Below, piece by piece: positions 12,155-24,299 of a stretch of DNA of 64,000 nt (the stretch's first letter is position 1; each line of letters opens with the position of its first letter). Position numbers and translations under genes: made by a program. The notes under the pieces are model-generated. The model made no database searches, had not been told where the DNA came from, and saw nothing but the letters and a program-made list of their open reading frames with translations. The stretch is taken from NCBI GenBank assembly GCA_030248065.1, contig JASAMV010002936.1, positions 62,001 to 126,000 of the forward strand. The letters are read 5' to 3'. Source of the DNA: Rhynchonema sp. JSB1_4. Lineage: Eukaryota; Nematoda; Chromadorea; Monhysterida; Xyalidae.

Positions 12155-14888
12155 CTACGAAGACGATTGAGCGCCGAGTTGGTTCGAATCATCGATCGTC
12201 CGAGTCGACCAGGTGCGAGATCGAAGCTTGATCATTGATTCCAGTGACTTATAGGTTTCGACATTCAGCCAGCTGAAAACAAAAACAATACATATGCGAT
12301 TTGATGGTCCTTGATTCAAGAAGGAGCTGCGAGCCCGAAACCAACTTGAAATACGCCAGTTTCTTCTGTTGACTGTCGGTGCCGAATGAAACATCAGGCG
12401 TGTACGGGCCCGAATAGTCGGTGTCGATCTCACTGGCCGGCACACCCGACTCGCCACATTGTGCGTGCAGCGTGCTGCGATAGATCGATGGACGGATGAG
12501 ACGCGGCGTGTTCGAATGGTAGATCTGAATGCAATACATCGAACTAGAATGTTAGTTAGTATCAATCACTCGCATTTATTCGCATCAGCAGGAACGTAGA
12601 AACACCAAAGAATTATCGGAAGCTAGTAACATAGTAATTGTACGTACAGTATATGCTCACATGCATAACGGGCGCATTTATACTCTCTTCCTGCTAAAGA
12701 CCCTAACAAACTCGTCGCAAAACTGGCAGTAGTCAATTTCGAATACGGTGCACACACACACGATTTATTCGCGATCTCACATTAACAGGTAATTTTTTGG
12801 CTGAATAAAGTGCACACTAATCCGAGCGTTTCGCGAGTCGCTATTTGAGCAAAGCCGAAAAGCCACAGATGCGATGAGCGTGTGATTACCTGACAACTGC
12901 TGTAGACGTCTGGTTCGTATTTGATGCATTGCGTGATGCCACTCATTCGCAACTGTTTCTCCACAATGAATGCCTCGGTGTCGGCTTGCGGATGCGGACT
13001 GTCGGTGAATAACGGACGAAGTATCGCCAGACACGTCGCATTGCCTGACAGATGGATAACATTGAGCGCTACTGAGTGGTTGCTGTACAGTCCCTGCTGG
13101 TGGTTGTGCATTCAAAGGGTGACATAACTCATGAAACGGTAACGCCTTGCTCCTGTTGCAGGTACGCGATTATCACCACAACCACATAGCCAAGTTCCGA
13201 AAGTTCCTCTTGCCAACAGATGACGCACCCAAATCCAAAACTTATGAACTTGACCGGTCCAATCATTGAACAGATGTGAAACATGAGCAGTAACCTAACT
13301 AACCAACTCCGATGGTTTTTCCGTCGACAGTGTGTTTGAAGAGTATGTAGGTCACGGGCCCGGCACTCAACGGTCCAAAGAGCACACTGTGCAATAACAG
13401 ACGCCAATTCGTTTCGCAGTCAGGCCCCTGAGTGTTTGACGGTGACGTGTTGTTGCCCGAATGTAGCGTCCAATGGCCACCCATGATGTTGTAGCGATGT
13501 GCCAAATCACACAGGATGCTGTGACGCATCGCGAATTGCTCATCTGGACGGATAATGACGATGAACGGACAGCCACTGATCTGCTCCAGCTAAGGTGTTG
13601 TACAGTTCACAATCACAATCATTCCAAAATACACAATCAACATATATAACTTGAACAGCGTTGAACTCTACGTATACGTATTGCCTGCATTGTAGAGTTG
13701 TGAAATGAGAAACATCATCAAAAATGAAACCCACCTTTCTCCAATTTTATGTTATTGAAGTGATTGCGACATTGGTTATCGGCTCGATTCAACTCCTGTA
13801 TTGCAGCCGAGATGTCTTTCAGTTGATTCAGCAGCACGCGGTCATCCGTGAATCCTTTGGTGTAAAATCGCAACATCGTTGGTGGCTCTTGTGATGCCTA
13901 CGTTTGAGGTGGTCATATTTAGTTTGATGCAAAGCTCAAGTATCAGCGCCCCGCTCAGCCCACGCATTGTCGCATTGCCTCACTGCGTAGCGCATTATTT
14001 GCACACAACATAACTTGGCACGAAACTCGCGCGTAACGCGCGATTTTTTGCCTTGTTGGGGTAAAAATACAGATTTTGAGCTATTTTGAGTCAAAAATCT
14101 CTATTTTGCGGGTCGATTGTTGTTGACGGACCCCAGAAGTTGTTGACGATAATAGATAAGTCGTCAAGTTGACGATAGAGGAAACCGAAAAGTGTTGACG
14201 ACAGATAAGATGAAGATCCCCACCCCTTCCTCCAAAGTACTACCCTGAGCATGATATCGCTTTAACATATCGACATTCAGCGAGATTTTGATGCAAACAG
14301 GACTTATGAGCACTAAGCTGAGCCATCAGAGCAGCATGAACCAGAATCAGTCAAGCTAGCACACCCCCAACTGTAGAATCAAAAAGTTCCGACTCGACCA
14401 CTAACCGGTTGTTTTTCCTTCAGCCTGACCATGTGCATGCGCAACGCGGCTGGCACGTACAGATACAACAGATCGTACTGGTATTCCTCCAGGGCGCACG
14501 GATACTTACGCTCGTAGACTTGCAATCGATGCCAATCAATGGCACCGCGCACAATCACCACCAACCAATCGGTCAATTCGCACACCGGATACTTGGGGCT
14601 GCGACTGTGACTATCGACCGGATAGAAATCCTCGACCGTCCACGACCTGGCACGATGACTATTGCTGGCTGACGTGCCGGTGGGCATCAGAGGTCGATTC
14701 AGTGCTGGCATTGTGCCAACCGACATGCGACGAATCTCGACGTGCAGCACCACCGCCGGCGACATCCGATAACTGTCCAGGAACTTGTAGAGTTCGAAAA
14801 TGTTGATGTGTTTCACGCACAACGTCACCTGCCATTGTGTGCTACCGTCGAGCGCCTGTACGGACGTGTCAATCTCAACGAACGCCAT
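12155..14888 (-). CDS. Unrecognised multi-exon protein
   Basis: I do not recognise the family. Exons inferred from open reading and splice sites: 14405-14888 (ATG, MAFVEIDTSVQALDGS, then MHMVRLKEKQP), about 13735-13885 (FYTKGFTDDRVLLNQLKD, helical), 13320-13592 (ISGCPFIVIIRPDEQFAMRH and LLLHSVLFGPLSAGPVTY), 12892-13110 (GLYSNHSVALNVIHLSGN), 12343-12540 (YHSNTPRLIRPSIYRSTLHA), and a last exon 12155-12275 (LNVETYKSLESMIKLRSRTW) ending at 12155. The protein would be about 450 residues, soluble, with no signal peptide or membrane segment seen. Whether all these exons form one transcript is an inference from their shared strand and spacing. Confidence 0.6.
13990..14255. repeat. GTTGACGATAGATAG repeat tract / degraded hAT-like MITE
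   Basis: Contains several GTTGACGATA-type units separated by 20-30 bp. It starts near the GCGCGTAACGCGCG hairpin and ends CAAAGTACTACCCTG, the same end as the intact copy at 19521-19974. The left end is not clear. It lies within the 5' intron of the 12-14.9 kb gene. Confidence 0.6.
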
Positions 14889-15303
14889 TTTATTTCGATA
14901 TATTCCCTAAAACAGAGAGACTGGATTCCATTTACTTAGTCGGCCATTTTCACAAAAAGACTGTTTTCACCATTCGTCGAGCGCTGTAGTTCTAGAATGG
15001 GTTTCTTGGCTCAGGCCGGCCGGAGCGGGCCGGGCCGGAGATTTGGAGTTTCGGGCCGCGCCGGGCTTGCCGGCCCGAATTGCTCAAATTTCAAGCTAAA
15101 ACACGAGCGACTAGTTATACGGAAAATCCACCCAAATTCAAATTGCCGCCAAAACCAATGCCAGAGAATAAAGGGAGGTTACGTGTCAATCTTCCCAGCT
15201 CGTGCGGCGTAATGGATTCGGGACACGATCGTGTTCGGGACTTGCCAATGCGCACATGTGGGCCAGAGCCAGAGGTTAGGATCGATTGCCAATTGCTAAA
15301 ATA

Positions 15304-15727
15304 CCGTATTCCCTAAAATAGAGCCCCCCAAAAATAGAGCCCCCCCAAAAATACAGCCCCCCCTAAACGGGGTCAGTGAAAAAATAGAGCCCCCCCAAAA
15401 ATACAGCCCCCCCCCAACTTGGAATTCCCCGCTTGGGGGTCGTAAAGTCAAGTTCTTGTGTACGACATATTATGTACAACGTTTGTGGTTGAGTATATGA
15501 TGACGTAAAGCCTTTTATGGAAGATCTGCACCTAAAAACATTCAATAATGACCAGTAACACCCTGACAGAACTCCATTTGAGGGGCATTTTTGGGAACAT
15601 TTGTTGAGATTTTGGGCAGCGAAAAAATACAGCCCCCCCAAAAATAGAGCCCCCCAAAAATACAGCCCCCCCTAAAAGGGGTCAGTGAAAAAATACAGCC
15701 CCCCCCCTTGTATTTTAGGTTTTACGG
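15304..15727. mobile_element. TA-flanked poly-C MITE nested in the 4.1 kb element
   Basis: Ends CCGTATTCCCTAAAATA and TATTTTAGGTTTTACGG, flanked by TA at 15302-15303 and 15728-15729. The interior consists of AAAATAGAGCCCCCC-type repeats and GGGGTCAGTGAAAAAATA phrases. It is a diverged member of the family at 11625-12040. Confidence 0.75.
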
Positions 15728-16574
15728 TATCAAGTCAAAACCACGTTTTTGCGGCAAAAATCTCCAAAAATTTGCGCTTCACGTTGCGTACCGTAAAAAC
15801 CTTAATGCAAGGAGGGCTCTATTAATTCAATGACCCCATTTTGGCTTTGGGGGGCTGTATTATGGGGTTTTCCCAAAATGCTGGGTAAGTTACCCCGGCA
15901 TTTCCCCCTCTTTTTGGCCGCAAGAACCGTCCAGTATCTTCCCCTCTTGCCTCAGAAGTAGCCACAGTACTGGGGAGGGGGAGATACTGTACCTTTGGGG
16001 GACACCCCCGGCCCCAGCCACAGCACTGATTGATTCCATCCACCAGTATTGGCGTTGACATAAGCCCGATCAATACGGAGAAGTGAAGACTGCACGAACG
16101 GGCATCGGACAAAAATCTCAACAATACATAAAAGGCCAACTGTATCATTATTTTCATCAAAGATGTTTGGTGGTTGTGTAGATTCTCGACCCCCCGGGGT
16201 CCTACTCTAACACGTGCAATTTAGGAAATGAGTAATGAGAACTGAGGAACATAGTTTTTTTTAGACACTTTTTAGGTGCAATTTGCACCTAAAAAATCAG
16301 AATTGCACCTAAAAATTCAGGGTTAGGTGCAAGGTTGCACCTAAAATTTTGGGCCCTTATTTGCTTAATTTAGCGTTTTATACAGCATCTTTTAAGGTTG
16401 GAAAGCTTAGAAACAAAAAAAATGCGCTGCGCGGCTTTTCATTCCTTCCAATAAATTCCATCGAAGCATTTGGTCGACATTGACAAAAAATATTGATCTG
16501 ATTGATTGATTTCGTACACAGTTATAGTACCTGGTGTGCTGGTGATAAGATTCAAAACAAATACATGCTGTACT

Positions 16575-16965
16575 AGGATCAGTGTAGTTCCTGGTCCGGC
16601 CAGGCGGTTAGTGAACCTACCCACTTTGTCGGTGCGGCGGTTAGTGTGCCTCCCTGTGGGGGGAAGGAGGGGGGAAGACCAAAATTCAGGAAAAAGTCCT
16701 TCTTTGAGGTAAAAAATTTGACCTATTTTTGCTTTTTTGGAAAAAATTCTCCATAAATAGGGTTTTTTGGCGACTTTTGACAACATTAACCTGAAAATTA
16801 CCCATTTTAGGCCTAAAATGCCCATCTTGGGCTTAAAAATGCCTATTTTAGGCAAAAATTGCGGCGGTTAGTGTATCTGGTGCGGCGGTTAGTGTACTAG
16901 TGTACCTTGGTCGCGGCGGTTAGTGTACCTTAGGAGGGGGCCCCCTCCCCCCAGGAACTACACTG
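16575..16965. mobile_element. hAT-like MITE (CAGTGTAGTTCCTGG ends)
   Basis: Starts CAGTGTAGTTCCTGGTCCGG and ends CCCCAGGAACTACACTG. The interior is built of GCGGTTAGTGTACC phrases and AATGCCCATTTTAGGCCTAAA phrases. Flanking ACTAGGAT and ACTAGAAC could be a decayed 8-bp duplication. Relatives lie at 35846-37046 and 52636-53912. Confidence 0.7.
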
Positions 16966-17403
16966 ACTAGAACTAGAGCAGAGCATGACAACAGTATTAG
17001 ATACCCACACAGTAAATGAACAGCGAAAGTAATTGATTCGTACGTGACCCCCAAATGTGGATATGGTGACATGAAAATTTTACTGTTTCGTTTTCTTCTC
17101 AATCGGTCTCAATAATGAAACTGGTGCAAAATGTGCCACAAAATGTTGAACTTTCCCTGAAAAGTTTGCTTTTGCTAAAGGAAAAGGCATTCATTGCATT
17201 ACAACTTTATTGAACTTCTAAAAGCACGCAAATAGCATTGAACATACAACCTGGCAAAAAAGCCTAAAATTGGCGTTTTTTGTCCAAAATAGGGGTTGCA
17301 CCTACTTTGGCCAGCTTGCACCTAAAAATTGGGGGGTTGCACCTAAGTTGCACCTAGTGAATTTTGAAAAAAAAAACCCTGCTGAGGAAGCAGTGCTCGG
17401 GCC

Positions 17404-17631
17404 AAGATTGACTAATTATACGGAAATCCACCCGTTTTGTGTGTGCTTATAGTCCCATAGTTAAGCTTTAGGCTTCTATTTCAGGCTTAGGCTTAGGCTT
17501 GCTGTTAGGCTTTGGCTTAGGCTTAGGCACCAGCCTGAATCAAATAAAACACACAGCCACGACGAAAAACGGCTGTATCTCTCGTGGACGCGTGCTCGAT
17601 CGGGTGGATTTCCGTATAATTAGTCGCTCGT
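17404..17631. mobile_element. 228-bp TTAGGC-bearing MITE, copy 1 (TSD CTCGGGCC)
   Basis: Left end AAGATTGACTAATTATACGG, right end CCGTATAATTAGTCGCTCGT. CTCGGGCC flanks it at 17396-17403 and 17632-17639, an exact 8-bp duplication. The middle is a degenerate TTAGGC array, then CACCAGCCTGAATCAAATAA and a hairpin with GCCACGACGAAAAACGGC. It is nested in the 4.1 kb element and shares part of its terminal sequence. Confidence 0.88.
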
Positions 17632-18073
17632 CTCGGGCCGTCGTTTAAATACTCGATCGCGTTTCTTTTTCTCTTGTCGATCCATTACGGATTAATTACT
17701 ATAAGATAATTGGACGGCTCTTACTGGTGATTGGTTAGAGACAGATATTTGAATTTAGGGCAAAGAAATGAAATAGAAATGAATTGAAAGAGATTAGGTT
17801 ACGGTGGGTGAGCGCGGGAAATGTGAAGATTCAAATTGGGGCCTACCCGAATCCTCACAGTTGCTTTGTTTGGACGACAATCAGAGCGACAATCGAAGTA
17901 GAGCGCCCCATCGCCCGTCAATCAATACAGGTGCGACTTCGGAAGTGAAAGAAAGCAAAAAACAGCAACGATATCGGCTGAACCCCAAAGCCGTCCAATA
18001 AACTGGGGGCGTTGCTGATCGACTTTATTTTTGACAGCATTCCATGGATGATGCGATGATCAGTCAAAGTTAG

Positions 18074-18396
18074 TTATTTTCCAACTTTTTCACCATACTG
18101 TGCTTGCATTTCGTTATCACGCAACCAACTCGCAGGTCGACGGCCGAGGAATGCGCAATCCCAAACGTTGGATTTCTCATTTTCGTCCGCCAGGGAACTC
18201 GCTCCACTCGCGTCCATGGACGCGTCAACATCACCTGGTACGTTTTTTGTCATCAAGTTGACGTTGCATTTTCTGATGGCAGAATTGGCCAGCATGAACT
18301 TTTCTAAGGTCCACTTGGATCCCGCGTTCATCATCCATTGGCCCTGGAACCGGGCGGCCTGCGATTTCCGATACCAAAACGATCGTCACTACTCGA
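18074..18396 (-). other. Small ORF of unknown origin inside the 4.1 kb element
   Basis: Open for about 107 codons from the stop before RSFWYRKSQAARFQGQW down to YGEKVGK and a stop at 18074. It contains KWTLEKFMLANSAIRK and a C-terminal NVWDCAFLGRRPASWLRD. There is no initiating ATG before MMNAG. It is not a family I recognise. It may be a decayed transposase exon or a captured gene piece. Confidence 0.35.
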
Positions 18397-18824
18397 CCGA
18401 AACAGGCTGTCGAAAAGCAGTTTGATAAGAATAAAGAGAATGTTAAAACTGTATTCATTAAACAAAAGGGATTTTAATTGGTTCATTGTGCTCGTGCCTT
18501 AATATTTTACCAAGGCGGTATTGTGCTTGTGCCTTCTGCTTGCAGCAATAAAAATACTGGAGGAGTAAATTTAACATTATCTCTGTGATGTTGATATTTT
18601 CGTATCTTGCTTTGCATACAGTCTCACAAACTGTTCGGGCTATGATGATTGACCACTAAGTATCGCTACGAAGCAAAAGGAGAATATACTGCACTGCCCA
18701 TTCGTGCATTGATCAGGGCTAACATGCCGAATCCCATTCTGAGTCGTCCACCATAATCTTGAACAAACACCATGGTGGATCAAATTTGGACCAACTGAAC
18801 TATAGAACTACAGTGTCGTTGTTT

Positions 18825-19032
18825 AAGATTGACTAATTATGCGGAAATCCACCCGTTTTGTGTGTGCTTAAGCATAGTCCCATACTCAAGCTTTAGGCTT
18901 CTACCTCAGGCTTAGGCTTGAGCTTAGGCACCAGCCTGAATCAAGTAAAACACACAGCCACGACGATAAACGGCTGTATCTCTCGTGGACGCCTGCTCGG
19001 TCGGGTGGATTTCCGTATAATTAGTCGCTCGT
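18825..19032. mobile_element. TTAGGC-bearing MITE, copy 2
   Basis: Same ends as the copy at 17404-17631 (AAGATTGACTAATTATGCGG and CCGTATAATTAGTCGCTCGT) and the same interior order, with a shorter TTAGGC-like tract. The flanking octamers (CGTTGTTT and CAATGATT) do not match, so the duplication is lost or the copy arose by recombination. Confidence 0.85.
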
Positions 19033-19520
19033 CAATGATTACACACTACACAGGATTTGCAGTTTTCACTCAAAGCAGCTGTCGCGGCGACCACCGGGTC
19101 AAACTCGTGCAAGTTGAGCAACATATGGTGCCCTGAGCTGTGACATTCCAGGTGAAACTCCCTTTATTCTCTAGCATTGGTTTTGGCGGCAATTTGAATT
19201 CGGGTGGATTTTCCGTATAACTAGTCGCTCGTGCTAAAACCATCGTTTATTGGACCAAAAATCTCCAAAAAAATCGCGCTTCGCACAGAGTATACGCACA
19301 TTTTCTTGTGGGACCCAAACGGACCCGGTCTAGAAGCCGAATCACAAAAACATAAACATGGCTCCCCCCCACGAAAATTTTGCTAATTTTGGCTTTTTTG
19401 GACGACTTTTTCCTTTGACTCCAAAATCGAGCCGGGCCGCGATTTTGGACTTTTAAATAGAGCCGGGCCCGGCCGGGCCGAGGTTACCCGGCCCAATCCT
19501 AATCTCTGGTTGGTTGCAAT

Positions 19521-19974
19521 CAGTGTAGTACTTGGTCAGGGTGTTGACGATAGATAGATTGGGACCCGAAATGTGTTGACGATAGATAGATGACCCAAGT
19601 CCGAAATCTGGGGGGGTCGACCCAAACTTGTTGACGATAGATAGATGGTGGGGGGGGTCGCCAAAAATCAAGGTATAGTATAGTGTACTAAGTAGGTAAT
19701 AATGTGTGAATATTAATGAAAATGTACTCAGATGTACTAAATCCGCGCGTAGCGCGCGATTTTTTGCCTATTTGGGACAAAAAATACCGATTTTGAGCCA
19801 TTTTGAGGCAAAAATACCCATTTTGGGGTCGAAATGTGTTGACGATAGATAGATTGTTCCCAAAATTTGTTGACGATAGATAGATTTGCCCATAAGTGTT
19901 GACGATAGATAGATGAAATCAAAAAGTGTTGACGATAGATAGATGAATTTGGGGGCCCCCCAAGTACTACCCTG
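19521..19974. mobile_element. hAT-like MITE with GTTGACGATAGATAG array (TSD GTTGCAAT)
   Basis: Ends CAGTGTAGTACTTGG and CCAAGTACTACCCTG, with exact 8-bp GTTGCAAT at 19513-19520 and 19975-19982. It carries seven dispersed copies of TGTTGACGATAGATAGAT and a GCGCGTAGCGCGCG hairpin. Confidence 0.88.
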
Positions 19975-20794
19975 GTTGCAATGCAAGTGCATGTGCTTGG
20001 CTTGCGCATGTGCAGTGCAACGCTGCTCTCGTTTCTCTTTCTTTCTGTGGTCCATTGTCTAAGTCGCGTCGCGCCAGAAGGCCTTCCCCAGGGCCGTTTC
20101 CCGGGAAGAGTGATTACGAGTGCTATGCATGCCACGTTGCATGCATATGTATTCAGCCTAAACCCAATTATAAAAATGGAAAGTTGTGACAGATTAATAT
20201 TATCTATTAGTAGAAGACACCATAAAAAGTGAGAGCTTGATGAAGGCAGCAATGAAAAGGAAAAAACAGAGAAATAAATGAAGGCAAAAAAGCGAGCAAG
20301 AGCAAATTTAAAAAATTTGCGCAAAAATTAAAACTTTTTTTGCAAAATACTAAATAAACTAACAACCTAGCCCCATAAAAAGCAGAGAAAAAAAACGAGT
20401 TCCTGGAGAATCGGCTTTTACAACCATTTTCTAGACCAGGAAAATTAGAAATTAAATTAACGAAAGAAGAAATTAATAATAGCCAGATAAATGGCTGTCT
20501 TGTTTCGGCCATGAATGTAGACAAGCACCGATTCAGAACAGCAGTTAGGCCTGTACTTAAAAAAAAGTACACCCAGGCGGGTCTTCAGTACATCCTGCTG
20601 TTCTACCTGCAACTAACTGGGGCAAAAAAGGTAAATTTAAAAAACAGTAGGCAAAAACTGAGGCTGAAGATAAAAACAAGCGCGATAAGAGCAGGACAAT
20701 ACATAAAAAAACATGCGTAAATACGTGAATGGCGGAGCAAAAAACATAGAATGCGATCCAAAACAGAAATAAAAACGAAAAATAAAAAACTCAC

Positions 20795-20890
20795 GGTATC
20801 GGAATCCGAGCCAGATCCTGAAGACGAACCAGAGTGACCATCGTCATCGCGTCTTCGTTTATTGCCGCGTTGCCTAACGTGTCCAGGCAT
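20795..20890 (-). other. Possible orphan 5' exon
   Basis: Starts ATG and reads MPGHVRQRGNKRRRDDDG followed by a Ser/Gly/Asp run, ending at a GTGAGT donor. A short basic-then-acidic first exon resembles the style of the retroelement ORF1 exon at 60545-60679, but I found no second exon downstream. It could be the start of a decayed element or a chance ORF. Confidence 0.3.
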
Positions 20891-21279
20891 TATCGATTTC
20901 AAAGGAAATTAATTACTGGTGAATATTGCTGGCAGGCTGGATTGATATCTAAAAAATTTTCAAAAAATGAACTAAAACAGGGACAAAGAGAGGGCCCAAA
21001 GCAGGGGGAAATAAACATAATGAACCGAAATTCAAAGCAACAGACTGTGGGACATCTATAAAAAATCAGAGCTAATGCAGTGAGCAAAATCTTTTCGATC
21101 ATAGAGTCCATATCTGGTGAACAGGATAGCATTGTGTTCGAACAGCTTAATAAGCACCATTAATATGTCCTTATCACAGACATTTTTAAGACGTAGTGCG
21201 GTGATAGTTAATTTAACGTTATGTTTGAAATCGTGGAATTTAGTGCAAACACGCAAAAATAAGTTTATTAAGTGCACCC

Positions 21280-21390
21280 AAGCCTAAGTTTAAGCCTGAG
21301 TCAAGGCCCAACACATAAATATGTGCGCAAACGTGAGCCTAAGCCTAAGCCTGAACTCAAGCCGAAGCCCAAGCCTTGGTTCAGGACTAA
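21280..21390. repeat. Degenerate GCCTAA (TTAGGC) array
   Basis: About ten units of the form AAGCCTAAGCCTAAGCCTGA, imperfect, on the + strand as GCCTAA. It matches the arrays inside the 228-bp MITEs and lies directly beside a PIF-like element. Confidence 0.7.
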
Positions 21391-21412
21391 GTTACAGCTG
21401 GATTCCGTTTAA

Positions 21413-21765
21413 GGGTGCCCTTAGTCATAGTGGAAAATGGAAATGGAAATGCAAAAAATATTCTATGTCCAAGTTTTCCATTTCCATTTCCGATATGACT
21501 AAGGGCATACTGGAAATGGAAAATGGAAATGAAACAAAACATTTTCTGTGTGAAATTTGACCAATCAGCGGCCGAGAATTGTGTGGAACAGAAAATGTTT
21601 TTGTCACATGTCAAAACATGGCTGCTGCAGTAAATGTTTTATTTCATTTCCATTTTCCATTTTCCAGTATGCCCTTAGTCATATTGGAAATGGAAATGGA
21701 AAACTTGGACCATAGATTATTTTTTGCATTTCCATTTCCATTTTCCACTATGACTAAGGGCGCCC
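21413..21765. mobile_element. PIF/Harbinger-like foldback MITE (TSD TAA)
   Basis: Ends GGGTGCCCTTAGTCATAGTG and the inverse (GGGCGCCC at the right edge), flanked by TAA at 21410-21412 and 21766-21768. Each arm holds a smaller internal inverted pair of TGGAAATGGAAATG units, so the element is a palindrome of palindromes. Confidence 0.85.
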
Positions 21766-22167
21766 TAAACCGTTTAATCCATAATCAGTCTTCCCCCCAG
21801 CACGCAAAAATCCGTTTATCCGGAAAATCCGTTTAATCCGTTTTTATTTATAATCAGTCTTCCCGGCACGCATCGATCATCGTGCGTGCCTGGTGCATGC
21901 AACAACGCAGGTGCTCGTGCCTTTGCAGTTAATAAGAACCACTCAAGTGCTTAGGAACAAAATTGTTGTTACGCAACACATCTGTGCGTGTGGTGCAACA
22001 TCATCGAGCTGGCCAGTGTGTGTGTGTGCACTGGTTGCACAGATGTGCATTGCACGTGTGTGTGGGTGTGTGCGACAAAATACGTCCGTGTGACACAAAT
22101 CCTATGTGCCGCTAGCAATACCCGGCTTTTCGTACCAAAAAGTTGTTATGCTCAGATCACATCGTGT

Positions 22168-24152
22168 TCAATCAGCTATCCCTCTGCTGTACCAAAGGAG
22201 ATGTTCAACAAAATGATGCAAAAACGTGTGTTGTTGCCGTCGTCTGCCTCGACGCCTCAAAACGACGACTATTTTTTCAGTCACAAATCCGAGCAGTCCG
22301 ACGGTGATGCCAACTGTGAATATGATGAACGTGCCAGCCACATGTGCCATCGACAATTGTCGATGTCCATGCGAGTCGTTGTGCGCGTGTTCGGGGCACA
22401 CGATATTCTTTCGTGCGATAAAGTGTCGTTCGTAACGTTCCTCGATGCCGCGCAGTAGTGACTGACCGGCGATGATCGCCTGGTTGAATCGTGTCAGCAA
22501 CATACCATTCGCGTGTCGACCGAACATGATGCCCAATCGGGCGCGTTTGCCCAAATGTGTGTCATCGGTGAGTCGCACTGCCCGCAGATCGCAATCGCTT
22601 GACGCGTAGTAACGTATCTGTCTGCCGAACTCGATCACCACATATCGTTGCCCGCGCATGGTCGCCGAAATGTTGCGATGTGCGCCCATGGTGGCCAGAT
22701 CAGTGACTGCGTTCAATTGCAGTGCGCGTCGCAGCCAACGGTCACGTGACATCAGATACGTGACGTGACTGTCGGTTACGGTGGCGATCTTCACTTGACC
22801 CGACTCAACCAGCGCCGCCAGCTCACGCGCGTTGCTAAAAGACTTTGTACGCTATGGTCGGGTCCCGTTCTGTTCACCACGTGGAAGTTTGCTTGTATTC
22901 TCATACACTGAGCACATTGCATGAACAATTTCGTGCTTATTATTATGTCTGTGGTTACACACGTGAATGCTAGATGATATATGTACATGCACATTCTTGT
23001 CTCACGTCACCTGAATCGGTAGTTGTCGGCAGGCAGTAAGAGATTAGCGAGCAACGAACTGCGAAACAACGTCAGCAGGACGGCCAACAACAGAGTGACT
23101 GCGGTGCCACCGAATCGGGCGTAACGCCAGCTGAGATGCAGATGATGGCTGAGCGCGAGCAGCAGTTTGAGCAGGACGAAACTGACAACTATGGCACATA
23201 ACGATGACGCATCGAAGACGGACATGAACTTGATGGTGGACTCGATTGGGTCCACATCGACATTGGATATGTCGAGGGCATATAGTGCGTCCGATGACAG
23301 ATGGACGGTGGGTAGCTCGTCGCTGAAGTTGAATCGCGACAAACGATAGTCGTTCTCAAACAGACCCACCACGAACGCGTCCGACTGCAAACAAACGCCT
23401 GTGTGCCGTTTGCAGACATCCGGGTCGGGTTTGACTTGGGCTTGGCTTTGACTTGGCGTAAAATGGTTTTGCTCACATTACGGACTGTTGTGAAGCACTT
23501 GCACACTGGCTTGCATGGCACACGCGAGTGTTATGCAAATGCACACTGCTTAGCTGAAGCTGACTGAGTTTCACGGATGGTTGCATTAAATAAAAACATT
23601 TTTGTGCCAAGTCAAAGTCAAACTGACACAAGTCAAACCCGACCCCGACCACACCCAATCTTGGACGCCAGCAAAGTTCAGTATTACCATACTGCCAAGC
23701 AATGGATGAGATCGCACTGACAAGCAAGCGCTGTATTGACTTTTATGTGAGTTTTCTCGCACATGATTTTCGTTTTACGAGATGGCCTGGTTCTCCAAAG
23801 CCAGGTCTGCCACGTCTGAGCCACTCAATGCACGTCGGGAGCAAAAAACTTTAACCTGATTATTTTCAAGCAGATCATAGGCGGCCGGCATCAGTCCTCC
23901 GTGCAAATTGTTGATGAATGTGAACGGCATGTTGACCAGTTGTAGGTTTACGTGCATGAATCGACCCAACATGCCCACCATCTCGGCGTCGATGCCCGGA
24001 TATGCACATCTGCTGGTGCGCGTCAACGTGGAATTGAATGCGCAAGGCATCACATGTGGTGGGAATGGGGCGAACGCGACACGAAACGGCAACGTGGCTC
24101 GCTGCTCATGCTCTGGCCGCGCGTCGGAGGAATGGTCCATGATGGTCGTCAC
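22168..24152 (-). CDS. Divergent ionotropic receptor (iGluR superfamily)
   Basis: Predicted ligand-gated cation channel of the sensory IR type. Exon 1 (about 23860-24152, ATG at 24152) contains the S1-like PGIDAEMVGMLGRFMHVNLQ. Exon 2 (23011-23385) has S1 continuation, a first membrane segment (SSLCAIVVSFVLLKLLLAL) and a pore/second membrane stretch (VTLLLAVLLTLFRSSLLAN). Exon 3 (22168-22860) opens SFSNARELAALVESGQVKIA, the start of S2, and ends with a third membrane segment (GTFIIFTVGITVGLLGF) and a basic cytosolic tail. The order S1-TM-pore-TM-S2-TM is that of iGluRs. There is no large amino-terminal domain and no typical SYTANLAAF pore motif, which is usual for divergent IRs. No clear signal peptide was seen, so an upstream exon may be missing. 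Confidence 0.75.
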
Positions 24153-24299
24153 CCGTCAATTACTGCGATCATGTCTTGTGTAATAGTGACTCCAACATGC
24201 GCGCTCCTAATCTCCACCGTAGCACAATTTCCAGTTTGCTTGCACAAAAGTTTTAGAGCCGGTCCAAATTGAAGAATGGGACCGTGCTTCTAACCTGTA

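Larger units (their letters stand above)
15103..19232. mobile_element. 4.1 kb TIR element with 8-bp TSD (GCTAAAAC)
   Basis: TIRs of about 75 bp begin ACGAGCGACTAGTTATACGG on the left, with the inverse on the right, and include AATTGCCGCCAAAACCAATG. The 8-bp GCTAAAAC repeats exactly at 15095-15102 and 19233-19240. The interior has been invaded by poly-C MITEs (15304-15727, 15788 on), a hAT-like MITE (16575-16965) and two shorter relatives with the same terminal motif (17404-17631, 18825-19032). A small minus-strand ORF (18074-18396) could be a transposase remnant, but I do not recognise it. An 8-bp TSD fits hAT, P or KDZ-type elements. I cannot choose between them. Confidence 0.8.
19983..21409. 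other. AT-rich stretch, mostly without recognisable genes
   Basis: Long A/T-rich tracts with only weak ORFs. Two things stand out: a possible short 5' exon on the minus strand (20795-20890) and a degenerate GCCTAA tract (21280-21390), both listed separately. Confidence 0.45.
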
